From Anagrus nilaparvatae (Eukaryota > Arthropoda > Insecta > Hymenoptera > Mymaridae), in assembly GCA_022575985.1 (NCBI GenBank), contig JAKSXM010000156.1:2480001-2544000 (forward strand): 64,000 bases of DNA, read 5' to 3'. The translations under genes were made by a program, and so were the position numbers. The notes beneath the pieces are model-generated. The model ran no database searches, had not been told where the DNA came from, and saw only the letters and a program-made list of their open reading frames with translations. Shown piece by piece: positions 35,906 through 46,139 of this stretch (positions within the stretch are counted from its first letter, which is position 1; each line of letters starts with the position of its first letter).

Positions 35906-36851
35906 AGTCTACATGAAGTAATATTGGTAGTGATTTTTGAGCACTGAAATTAAAACATGCGAAACTTTACATGCATTATTTTTTAACACAAATTTTTGCA
36001 CAACATTTAAATCCATTCCAATCCAAATTTTTTTGACACGTTTTATTCGACACAAAAATTAAATTTTTTATGCGAATCATGTAAAAACTAATTAAATTTC
36101 AGTTTTTTGTACTGAATTTGTGTCAAATAAAATGTGCTGAAAAATTTTGTGTTTAATTTAAATCGTGTGCAACAATCAGTGTTAAAAATATACTGGGTTT
36201 AGTTTTGTGTGTTTTATTTTTGGTGTTCAAAAGTGATGTCTTCACTTTTTTTTCGTGCCGAGTAAGTCAGTAAGATCGCTACCGTAACATTATGTATAAT
36301 TTGGCAATTCTCGTCGAGGCCACAGAAGCCGGAACGAAGTGGAGGCATTCTGGCCCTCGACGAAAATTGCCTAAATAAGCAAAAGGTTATTAAAGGTTAA
36401 CTGAAAATTTATAGATTGAATGTGGCATAAGTAAACGCATTTCAACCAAGAATAAAGAAAAATAGAATACGCAATTAGGGATGAAAGTTGAACGCCCGCT
36501 TCTGTGTAAGATAACGCCCGAGGCAAAGACTAACGTTTACCTTTCCTCCCTAATTGCGTAATGTAATATTGATTTAGGATCTTAGATTAATTTTGTTCCT
36601 AGACATAGAATTATATTGTTGAAGGGTATTGATGAAGAATTAAACTATCGAGAGAACTGGGTACCAAAACCACAAGCATAGTGTAAACTTCCTTTGTTAC
36701 TCACATAAGCTGTAGCTAGTTGTATTAAATATATTCCATGCTCTTAAGTTGTCTTCACGCAAACCAGTTATAAATTTCTTACTTTTATTTTTATTTAATT
36801 AATTAAAATTATTTAAAAAATTTAAACTACATTAAAATTTACCAAATATCT
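35906..36851. other. Intergenic DNA with two hairpins
   Basis: 36303-36321 (ggcaattctcgtcgaggcc) pairs with 36352-36371; 36468-36480 (tacgcaattaggg) pairs with 36548-36560. Both enclose GC-richer sequence and look like small fold-back repeats. No gene. Confidence 0.5.
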
Positions 36852-36859
36852 TTAGTAAC

Positions 36860-37785
36860 GATCTGGCCACATTTTTCCCAATCTTTTTTTCCCAACGGGA
36901 TTTTTTCCCAAACTATTATTTTTCCCAAAGCCTTTTTTTCCAACGTATTATTTTTCCCAAAAAAAATAAGTTCCAAAGTAAAAATTCCCAAAGTAAAAAT
37001 TCCCAAAATAAAAATTTCCCAAATTTTTATTCCTCACCATCAATTTTTTTACAATTGTTCACCATCTTAGGATCCACAAATCAATCAGTTGATGAGAATC
37101 CACAAATCGTAGCCTTGCCATATGTTTATTCTCTTTTAGAGATAAAGGAAGAGATTGCATATTCAAAAGTTTTTGAAATTGTGCGTGAATACTTCAAATA
37201 GTTAGATGCAGATTTTGAGCCACCAAAAATGATAATAACTGATTTTGAGGTGTCTATTATTGATTCTGCACGCAAAATGAATACGCAAGTAAAAGCCTGT
37301 TTTTTCCACTTGCGGCAAAATGTGTTTAGGAAAATCCAAAGTGAAGGGTTGCAGGTGGCATATAATGACGATAATGACAGGGCTATCAAAAATGCCGATC
37401 AAAAACTGTGTTCGTTAGAATTCGTTCCAGAAGAAGACATATATATATATATATATAATAATATATATAATATTGTTTTGAAATATTATAATGTGTATGT
37501 AGAGAGTGGAAAAGAACTTGAATATTTAGAATTCATAGGTTACCATATAAAATTTTAAACTATATCAAAAATTAACAATAAATTAATTAAATAATTGTAT
37601 TTGATTAAGCATTTTGTAACGTTTAATTTATTAAAATTTATTTGAAAAAAAATTATTTTTGGAAATTAATGGTTCATTGGGAATTTTTTTTTGGAAAAAA
37701 AAGTTTTTGGGAAAAAATATTTTGGGAAAAAATCCTTGGGAAAAAGTCATTGGGAAAAAAAGATTGGGAAAAATGTCGCCAGACG
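36860..37785. mobile_element. MULE (Mutator-like) element remnant with TIRs and TSD
   Basis: Flanked by TTAGTAAC at 36852-36859 and 37786-37793. Inverted ends: GATCTGGCCACATTTTTCCC against GGGAAAAATGTCGCCAGACG. Inside each end are runs of 'tttttcccaa' / 'ttgggaaaaa' repeats. The middle holds a MULE transposase fragment. At 926 bp it is a deleted derivative. MULEs usually make 8-11-bp duplications, which fits. Confidence 0.85.
37095..37452 (+). pseudogene. MULE transposase fragment (DDE domain)
   Basis: In one frame, PYVYSLLEIKEEIAYSKVF is followed by an in-frame TAG (about 37199) and then PPKMIITDFEVSIIDSARKM, CFFHLRQNVFRKIQ and EGLQVAYNDD. The DFE motif supplies an expected catalytic Asp, and CxFHxxQxxxRKIQxxGL is the hallmark following block of MULE transposases. 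N- and C-terminal parts are absent; the frame dissolves into a TA microsatellite at 37437-37460. Clearly non-functional. Confidence 0.8.
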
Positions 37786-37797
37786 TTAGTAACAGGT

Positions 37798-38027
37798 TAC
37801 ATTGAAAAAAAATTCGGTTGCAGCTGTCGGAATTTTTATTGTGGCATTCTAAAATTTGTTTTCTTTAAAATTTTTGCAAATTCCATAAAACCTAAAGAAA
37901 AATAAAAAAAAAAAAATTATTTTTAGTACACAAGTCTCATGATACCACGGCGCTTACACCTTACATGAGTGAAACTAAAAAGAAAAAAAAAATTCGATTG
38001 CGACATTAAGAATTTTTTTTCAGTGTA
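37798..38027. mobile_element. 230-bp TA-flanked MITE
   Basis: TA-CATTGAAAAAAAATTC and GAATTTTTTTTCAGTG-TA are inverted and resemble the ends of the element at 63648-63922. It lies 5 bp beyond the MULE target duplication. Tc1/mariner-type, non-autonomous. Confidence 0.7.
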
Positions 38028-39562
38028 TAGCAAATTTGTTTAATAAAAATTAAAAAATAACAATGAAGAATACACTGCGGATACAAGCAAACAATTTATG
38101 GCAGTTTTTAAAGAAATCGAAAATCAATCATATTATAATAAATTTATACATTCTTAAGAGAAGTTCCAGCAGTAATAACCATCCGGTTCTAAAGTATGTA
38201 TAACTTTGTAGCCTCAGGCTAGCGCATGATATAATAAGATAAGACTAAATCGACTATTTAAAATACTTATAATAAATTTATGCACCAAATAAATGTATAT
38301 AAGGAACAATAAGTATTAACTGATTTAAATTTATTTGATCTCAATTTGAATCGAAAAATTGGTATGTAAATATTGAAAATTTATTATTAAAATAAAGAAT
38401 TAAATATAATAACTGCAAGGTTTCTATAATGAAATTTTTCCTTACCGAACCTAAAAATAAAAATTCTCTATTTATTCATATATTATACAATGATAAATAA
38501 TATTAATTAGTTTATAGTTGGTGATACCTTAACAAATAAATTCTAATCAATCCTTGTCAGTATTAAAATATATGGCTTTGTAATAACACAATTATTTATG
38601 AAGTTATTATATAGACTATGATTAAAGATCAGAATATATGCTGTTTTTAGATAACAAGTAATTATATAATTTTACCATATAATTTTAAAATGCAATATAT
38701 TTCAGGTTTACAGTGAATAAGAGTGGAGGAGGTGAAAATTTGTTATTTTTTTTCAGATTTCGAGTACGTATTTTTATATTATCCAAAGGTCAATAATTTT
38801 ATTTAGTTCGAAAATTGAGATTTTGGTCAAATACTACGATTTGTTAGGTCGTTTTCATTTAATGTTGTTACAAACCTTTGATAAATTTAAAAAAAAAGTG
38901 TAATTTATTATAATGACGATAAAAAGCCATTATTTTATTGTTAAGTTAAATAAAATATATATACTTGAGTGTAATAGTTTTGCCAACAAAATACAAAGGC
39001 CGTATATATATAATCATATATATATCATTAGTAAAAATAAATTTTCTCTTATATATGAGTGTGAGTGCAAGCTTTAGTAAATACTACAAAATGTATGTGT
39101 TAGAAAACCACCTTTGTTTAACGTGAAGTAATTAGCTAATAACACATTCATATATAATAAATTACAAGAGCTATTTACAAATGTTTAAGTGACACACCTG
39201 AACAAGTGAGCATAATTACATTGTTTTATAAAAGGGATTCCATGTCAACTGTGCACCTAAGTTGGATTGAATGGTCAAAGAAATTGGTACAAACTATTTT
39301 TTTCCGAAAGTACAACTAAAAACTGCAGTGACCAACAGAATTTTTTTTTCGATTTACAAATAGTTTGAAACGTAAAGAGAATTGCAAGAAAAATAAGTTT
39401 CACTCATTTAAAACATGAACACCACGGCTGCTAAATTCCGGTAATGGCAGGATTTTTCGTCAGCTAATTTTAGCTTTTTAGGTCAAATCCTTGATTTATA
39501 GCAGCTTTTTTGATAATAGAATTGACTTAAAATCTTCTTATTTTTGCTGTCTAATACTCCAG
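38028..39562. other. AT-rich intergenic DNA
   Basis: No gene recognised. Confidence 0.5.
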
Positions 39563-40918
39563 TTAAATCGCAGTTTGGGGTGTATAGTTGCTGGCTGTCA
39601 TGAGCTTTGGTCCACATGGGTTTTCTGGGTCGCTGATCACGAATGAATTTGAATGATCATGAATTTCAGGGTCCTGTCTACTAAAAATTTACACTTCAAC
39701 CTTAGTTTTACAAAAAAGTGAAATAAATCAAAAATACCCCTTTTAGAGGTAGTTCAGTCAAATCACGGGGGGCAAGGGATCTGTTCAACACAAAATTATT
39801 CAACACATCAATAATTCTACACAAAAAAGTTTAGCGGAATTGTTCTACACCGAAAATCCTTGTGTCGAAAAGATCAACACAAATTTTTTCTAATCAAAAT
39901 ATTCAACACACTGTATAATTATGCTAGTATATGAAAGAAATAAGTTATTTAATATTTAAAATGGTGTGTTGAATACTTTAACTAAAAAAAATTTGTGTTG
40001 AACTTTTCAGCACAACGATTTTTGGTGTAGAACGATTCCGCAAAACTTTTTTGTGTAGAATCATTGATGTGTCGAATAATTTGGTGTTGATCAGATCCCT
40101 TGCCTCACGGGGGGGGAGAGGTTGTATAGTTTGTGGCTACTAACAGATTTGGTCTACTATAGGCTTTTTGGGTGACTAATCACAAATTTTGGGGTCTTTT
40201 CTATGAGAAATGTGCACTTCACCCTTAAATTAGCAAAAACTACCCCTAACAAGGTGTGTTTTTGATGCATTTCGCGTTTTTGCAAATTTAAGGGTGATGT
40301 GCTAATCTTTAGTAGACAGGGCCCTAAAATTCATGATCAGCGACCCGAAAGACCTATGTAGACTAAATCTGGACAATGAAAGCGCGAAAAAAGTAACAAT
40401 ACCCCTCTTAGGGGTAGTTTTTACTAATTTAAGGATTAAATATTAATTTTTCAAAAAAATTCTCCTAAATTTCTTGATAAGATCTATCACTAAACTTGGC
40501 CACTCATAATTTGAATACATCAAAAATATCCCTTTTAAGGGGTAGTTTTTGGAAATTTAAGGGTGAAGCCCCAATTACTCATAAAAAAGACCCCAATTTT
40601 CGTGATCAGCGACTCAATAAGCCTATAGTATAGACCAAATCTGGTGGTGGCTACAAACTATAGAACCAAAACTGTGATTTGAATGGAGTAAGGTAGTTTT
40701 TGTCAATTTAAGTGTGAAAAGCTGATTTTTTGTTGTCAGGGCCCAAAATATTCGTGATCAGCGACAAAATATAGACATTCAAATTGCAAAAACTTCAGAA
40801 ATATCCCTTTCTAGCGGCAGTTTTTGCAAATTTATTCAAAAATCATAGGACTCAATAAACCTGTAGTGGACTAAAGCTCATGACGGCCAGTAACTATACA
40901 CCCCCACCCGCGATTTAA
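39563..40918. mobile_element. 1.36-kb palindromic element ending in TTAA
   Basis: Starts TTAAATCGCAGTTTGGGGTG and ends with the inverted CACCCGCGATTTAA; the arms continue through tatagttgctggctgtcatg against catgacggccagtaactata. The interior is a series of degenerate ~140-bp blocks of the type 'gatcagcgacccaaaagcct' and 'taccccttttaggggtagtt'. Related blocks fill 58600-59340 and 60930-61720. No transposase. Confidence 0.75.
39771..40104. mobile_element. Nested 334-bp MITE with 8-bp TSD (hAT-like)
   Basis: Flanked by TCACGGGG at 39763-39770 and 40105-40112. Ends GGCAAGGGATCTGTTCAACA and TGTTGATCAGATCCCTTGCC are inverted, and the arms run on through 'cacaaaattattcaacacat'. Inserted in the left arm of the surrounding palindrome, so it is younger than it. 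Confidence 0.9.
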
Positions 40919-41836
40919 ATGCAGTAAAATGCTTTTTTAATGTGAAAAATATTTCTTTGTTAAAAAAATTTCTTTTAAGTACTAAAAGGAAATTTTCAGT
41001 CGAATTCCATTCTAAAAGTCGAATGGGACTGCACATGAATGAGAAAATGTCATTTACGTTTTATTGAATAAGCTTAAATATTTTAAATTTTGCAAGTGAA
41101 TTTTCCTCTTAACTGAGTTTCAATTTATTGTTATTTTTAATTTAATTGTTTCAGAACAATATAATTGTTAATTTCTATTACATAGCTTGTAAAAATATGT
41201 TAAGAAATATTTTTGTTTTTTCTATGAACTCTTTGGTTTTAAATGATAAACACCTAAAGTTTTTGTTCAAAAATTGAGTACAATTTTAAAAAAATATAAC
41301 TTTTTAGCAATTGATTCAATTTTAATTAAAAAACGAAATTTTATATTTTTAGTAAAAACACGCGGTTAAAAAATATTAAGGAAATCATATAAAAAAAAAA
41401 GCTTTTTATGTAAACAAAGTCAAAGAGCATGAAATTAACTTCTTTTTTACCGTCGTCATAAATAATTTAAGCTGCGCGAGTATTTAGAAACTTGGAGGTT
41501 TAACTAGGGCATGCCTTTTACACTTAATATTCCAAGGAAATTTGCTTATATATTATTATTATTATTATTATTAAGCGTCTTCTTTATTCGTCATTATTAC
41601 CGCTTTTATTCATTACTGCGTCTTTTAATGCATTTTTATTCTTATTGTTTACTGATGTCTGCTTCTGTTTTTACATACTTCGTATACATTCAATCTCCTC
41701 TTCCGTATATTTTGGGGCTAATCTAACTCTCTTTTTAAGCTGAACATTATTTAAATTTTTTCACGAACTTGCATCTTACTGAATCTTTTAATTTAAACTT
41801 TCAAGGAGAAAATTCTAATTAGTGTAAGACTGAATA
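40919..41836. other. AT-rich intergenic DNA
   Basis: No gene. A (TTA)n run at about 41550-41572 yields a Leu-rich short frame that is low complexity. Confidence 0.5.
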
Positions 41837-42075
41837 AATAGTATATTTACGGCTTGCATCCGGAAAAGTAAAGAATAGCCCAAATCGCAAGTAAATAACC
41901 TTCTGAGGCGAAGCCGAGGATGGTAAACTACGATTTGGGGCATTTTTTATTTATGGATAAGGACCGTATAAAATTTTTCTGCGTCTGTGGCAAGAAAACA
42001 TGACTTTGTCGGACACGCAGTGGAAATATGTGCTTTCGGGCCGCAGATCAGAAAAAGAATTTATATTTTTTATAC
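41837..42075. mobile_element. Partial copy of the 17065-17508 MITE family
   Basis: Left terminus aatagtatatttacggcttg, then ccggaaaagtaaagaatag, accttctgaggcgaagccga, aactacgatttggggcattt and ggaaatatgtgctttcgggc. The right terminus is lost. Confidence 0.65.
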
Positions 42076-43466
42076 CCTAGTAAAAAAAAAAACAGCAAAG
42101 AAACAGAATTTCCGGGACCAGCTTTTTCTGTGCCGAATTTTACTAACCGCGAGTAGATTTTTTTTCAGTATAGATAGAATCCTTTTTAGATTTTTGAGGG
42201 AATATTAATAAAGTGCGTTTTTCTAGTCAATTTAGGTATTTCCGAAACGCAAAAAAGAAGGAAATAAAAAAACCTAAAAAAAACACTGATACTTAAAATT
42301 TTCAAAATAAAAAAATAAAGAAAACTTACAAATGGTTTGTGAACTCACAACCATCGAATATGGAACATGTTAAAATTTATATTTTCAATCAGCGCTGGTA
42401 TTTTGGAACCATTATAATTCTAAGTTATTAAAACAAAATTATTCTAAGTCCTTGAAGTCTATAGAATTTTAAGTCCCTAGCCAAAAGAATAAAATTTTAA
42501 GCTCCTGAAATCCTTATTGTTCTTCTATACCCCTTCATCGAAATCATTCGAGACCCCTAAATCAAAATTATTTTAAGTCCTTAAACTCAAATTATTTTGT
42601 CCCAAAATCAAATCCCTTTGACCCCCTCCCCCAAATACCTGCTTGAAATACCCCTCTGCTTATAAAAATGTTCCATGTTAAAATTATCGAAATCCCATAA
42701 TTTGAATACTTATTATCTTTGTTTTTTACATTGAATCAAAAACTATAAAATTTACTTAAAAACAGAAGATTTTGTAAAATTTCTTAAAAAAATGATAACT
42801 TTTCTGTTATTAATTTATACTTGGATTGTTTAAAATTTAATTTCTTTATTAAATTATCTAAGCAAGAAAACATAATGTCATGAAATTTACAACCCAACTA
42901 ACAGATTTACTATCCGAGCAGAAAAGAATTTTTCCTTTTTCTTAATTGTATTTATAAAAAACTTAATGTACTGTCTGCACTGTAAAAATCCCAGTAGAAT
43001 TTTTTTTCTTTCAAGTACTTAATTGATTTAATTAAAAAAAAAGACACATTTATTTTTATTTCTTTAACACTCGATATTTTTTATTTAAAAAACAAGAGAA
43101 AAAAAATTTTTTGGTTTTAATTAATATAATTAAAATATTTAACACAAAGGAAAAAAAAGTCACATGAGAAAATTTTAATTAGACGAATTTTAGTTAAAAA
43201 TTTTGTATAATGAAAATTCTTTTAATGAAAATAAACTTTGATATGTGAGAGTTCAAGATACCACAATAAAATACACGTGCAGTATAAAATTTTCTTAGCT
43301 TTTATAAAATACGAAAGCAGCATAAATTTTCATTAAAGTTTCATTTTAAAAATATATAAAAATGTTGAATGTGGAGTCCATAAAAAAATAAACTGACTTG
43401 AAAATAAATAAAATAAAAATCAAAATTAAAAATAAACGTTTTATATATACTTGATACTAAATAAAA
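42076..43466. other. Intergenic DNA with degenerate repeat
   Basis: 42340-42660 contains 'gaactcacaaccatcgaata', found also near 56700 and 60140, and a series of 'ttaagtccctag/aattattttaagtcctt' words. No gene. Confidence 0.5.
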
Positions 43467-43502
43467 TATAAAAAAGCCAGTAGTATAAAAATGAATTGGT
43501 CA
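43467..43502 (+). promoter_or_regulatory. Possible core promoter of the Ly6 gene
   Basis: TATAAAAA at 43467 lies about 33 nt upstream of tcagac (43500-43505), a fair match to the arthropod initiator TCAGT. In such AT-rich DNA a TATA-like word is expected often, so this is only a candidate. A possible donor (ttgag|gtatat, 43572/43573) would allow a short 5' UTR exon spliced to the acceptor at 43743. Confidence 0.25.
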
Positions 43503-43726
43503 GACAGATTTGGTTCAAGTAAACGTTCGAGTATATATCAAAAGCTCTTTCATTCATTATTAATTACTTGAGGTATATATTTTTAGTACAGTTTAAGAAC
43601 ACTTTAAATAAAAAATACAATTTTTTTTTTTTTCAAAGATACTTACCCTTTTTTTCAAAAAAAATAATAAAAACTGATTACCTACTTTACAGAACAAATA
43701 TTAGTATTTAATTTGTTAATTAAAAT

Positions 43727-43743
43727 AATTTTTTTTTTTTCAG
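43727..43743 (+). promoter_or_regulatory. Candidate splice acceptor before the start codon exon
   Basis: An uninterrupted T run followed by cag at 43741-43743, immediately before the leader of the Ly6 coding exon. It suggests that the 5' UTR is split by an intron. Confidence 0.5.
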
Positions 43744-43748
43744 AGAAA

Positions 43749-43754
43749 ATGTAA
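43749..43754 (+). promoter_or_regulatory. Minimal start-stop uORF (ATGTAA)
   Basis: An ATG directly followed by TAA, ending 3 nt before the main ATG at 43758. Start-stop elements are known to stall or divert initiating ribosomes and reduce translation of the downstream frame. Present only if transcripts include this leader. Confidence 0.4.
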
Positions 43755-43757
43755 GGA

Positions 43758-43938
43758 ATGGTCACTTGGATTATGGTTGGATTATTTTTTTTAACGAATG
43801 TATCATGTGAAAATACAAAAAATATTGTTGTTACTACTGATATAATTGATAGTAAAAAAAATGAAAATTTTCTTGTTACTAAAGAAACTGGAAGCAATAA
43901 AATAACTAGTTCTACAACAGATGATGAAGATGTTTATA
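43758..43938 (+). CDS. Ly6/three-finger protein, first coding exon
   Basis: Encodes 60 residues plus one base. Residues 1-17 (MVTWIMVGLFFLTNVSC) form a signal peptide with likely cleavage before Glu18. Residues 18-60 are hydrophilic, rich in Asn, Thr, Ser, Asp and Lys, with the acidic patch TTDDEDVY at the end. The exon ends at a|gtaagt, a near-consensus donor. The spare base joins GT of the exon at 63165 to make a Ser codon, so phase agrees. Insect Ly6 proteins are usually GPI-anchored or secreted three-finger proteins acting in cell adhesion, septate junctions or channel modulation; which subfamily is unknown here. The ~44-residue segment between signal peptide and first Cys is unusual, since most start LxCYxC soon after cleavage. 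The start is chosen because it gives a proper signal peptide. Confidence 0.75.
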
Positions 43939-43954
43939 GTAAGTTATGAGAGTT

Positions 43955-44645
43955 ATATATATATATTTTATTTAAATTTATTTTTATTACTATATCCATA
44001 TTCAAAATTATTTGCATTTATAGCTTCAGATATTTTATGGTAGTTCTGATTTTTTATAACCTAGTAAATTTTAAGAACCTAAACTTTTTTGAATAAATTT
44101 ACTTTTTTTTAATCATTTTTACGAAAAAATTTATTGTTTTTACATAAAATATAAATTTGTTTATGTATACTTGCTTCGATTTTCATTTTTTATTTGTGAA
44201 TGAATTTTAGCCTTATACATTGTGTAAAAGTAAATATTGCTCTATTATCTGAAAAAAAAATCTTTAGACACTAAGGCTTCGCCGAGCACGCGTGACAATG
44301 CGTGACTTTTTCGTCCTTAATACTTAATACACAATTTAATAATTTTTAAAGATTTTATTGAATAAAGTTTCCATTTAAAAAAAAATGAGATTCCTAAAAT
44401 ATGAAAGCCTTAGGCCATTTTTTTATCAAAAGCTTCAGCTATACGCTCTTGTGACACTAAAAATTCTCTTTATAAATACGTGTGTATTTTTTTTAGATTT
44501 AGAAGTTGTGCTGTGCTTTATAAACATCCCGCTGTGCTCTATAAACAGCAAGTAATATAAACATTCCGGAATAACTAGTATATTATAATATTTTTAAATT
44601 TTATTTGGACCAAAAACCTTCAAGAAAAAAGAGTTAGGGAATTCA
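43955..44645. other. Intron start, AT-rich
   Basis: Short (AT)n run near 43953-43966 and the patch ggcttcgccgagcacgcgtg at about 44277, which resembles the 'gaggcgaagccgag' word of the 17065 MITE family. Nothing else seen. Confidence 0.5.
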
Positions 44646-45094
44646 AAGGTACAGATTTTTGAAGAGGGTAGAATATATTCGAGGGGCTATCGTCTTGGAA
44701 ATCACAAATTTGATTTTAAAAAAATTTTTTTGGTTTTTTTCTGATTTCGGCTTGTTTGTACCTTAAACATGAATCGTTTTTAGTTGAAATGGTTTATTTC
44801 CGTCTTTTAATGATTTTTTGCGATTTTTTTATTTTTTTTTTATTTTTCGCGATTTTTTGCGTTTTTAATTCAATATTGAATAGTAAAAAATAGATTTTTG
44901 AGGTCTAAGGTGAGTTATAAGGCTAAAAAATCGCAAAAAATCATTAAAAGACGAAATAAACCATCTCAACTAGTAACGATTCATGATTGAGGTCAGAAAA
45001 AAATCAAAAAAAATTTTTTTAAATCAAATTCGTCAATTCGTGATTTTCAAGACGATAGCCCCTCGAATGTATTCAAAAAGTAAATCTCTACCTT
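44646..45094. mobile_element. ~450-bp palindromic MITE
   Basis: aaggtacagatttttgaaga ... and the inverted ttcaaaaagtaaatctcta/cctt frame arms that continue through attcgaggggctatcgtctt against aagacgatagcccctcgaat, and through 'gtcttttaatgattttttgc'. No target duplication was defined. Confidence 0.7.
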
Positions 45095-46139
45095 GTTATT
45101 TTTTTATTGAAAGGGAGAGGGGAGGAGATAAAAATACAATCATCGTTTACTATTTCCTAAGATTAAAGCGTGAGTAATGGTAACCGCCGGAAAATGCGTT
45201 AGTTGGTATGTTTGCATGAATATTGTTATAAATCTGAGAATTATCAGACGCGTCTGACCATGGAAAAAATGGAAATTTATCGATTAAATTACTACTCTCC
45301 GCAGATACATTCTTGTATCAAAAATTTCCCTGGCTTTGAAATTCGATGAAAATATTGTTTAAAATTATTCATTAATTTCAGCTAATAAGTCATTATATAT
45401 TAGCTACTTTTTTATTTCTTCTCTTTTTTAAGCATAAATGTGTCATAATCATAAAATAAAATAATAATCATAAAACTGTACCTGCGTACCTCTGAAGCTT
45501 TCAGGTATATCCAAAAACCATAAGTATACCGAAAATTCGGGTAACCGCACACCCTTAGCAAATTTAAAAATTTTATTTATTTAATATTTTATATGTAGAT
45601 TTTATTGCTTTTAAATTACAAACTGAATTTAGTGTATTCAATTATCGATTAATCTTTATTTCATGAATTATATTGTACATTAATGAATTTAAATAAATAA
45701 TCCGGATAATCAAGTTTATCAGAATAATGCTTTATTAGATTTTATATCTGAAATATGATTTATAAAATTAAAAGCTTTAAAAATATATATATAAGTTTTA
45801 TACAAAATCTTTGCTTTTCCCATATTATATGATACTAGCTGATTGGCCTCGCGATGCTCGGCTTAACCAAATAAAAACTCTTGTGCATTAATTTTTTTAT
45901 ATTTTAATCATATGTAGTTAATTATAATAAATTTAATCATACATGATTAAAATGCAATTTAATTTTATTTAAAAATGAATGAGAACAGAATTAATTTTAT
46001 ACTTCTAAAATTAACAAAAAAATTTTATAATTCATATTAAGAAAAAGTTACATGATTATTTATAAATATTTATAACTAATGAGGTATATTTTATAACATG
46101 AATAATTATTGATAATAAATAATAATTGAAAATAAAATA
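45095..46139. other. Intronic AT-rich DNA
   Basis: Includes, at 45483-45560, the right end of the CCCGAAAT repeat (aattcgggtaaccgcacacc). No exon seen. Confidence 0.5.

Noticed and set aside
35545..35947. Overlapping frames of up to 129 codons on both strands
   Set aside because: They coincide with a truncated MITE copy; no protein family is recognisable.
37642..37905. Lys/Gly/Trp-rich 87-codon frame
   Set aside because: It translates the 'gggaaaaa' subterminal repeats of the MULE and the adjoining MITE.
41511..41726. Leu-rich short frame resembling a signal peptide
   Set aside because: The Leu run is a TTA microsatellite; no downstream domain or donor site of note.
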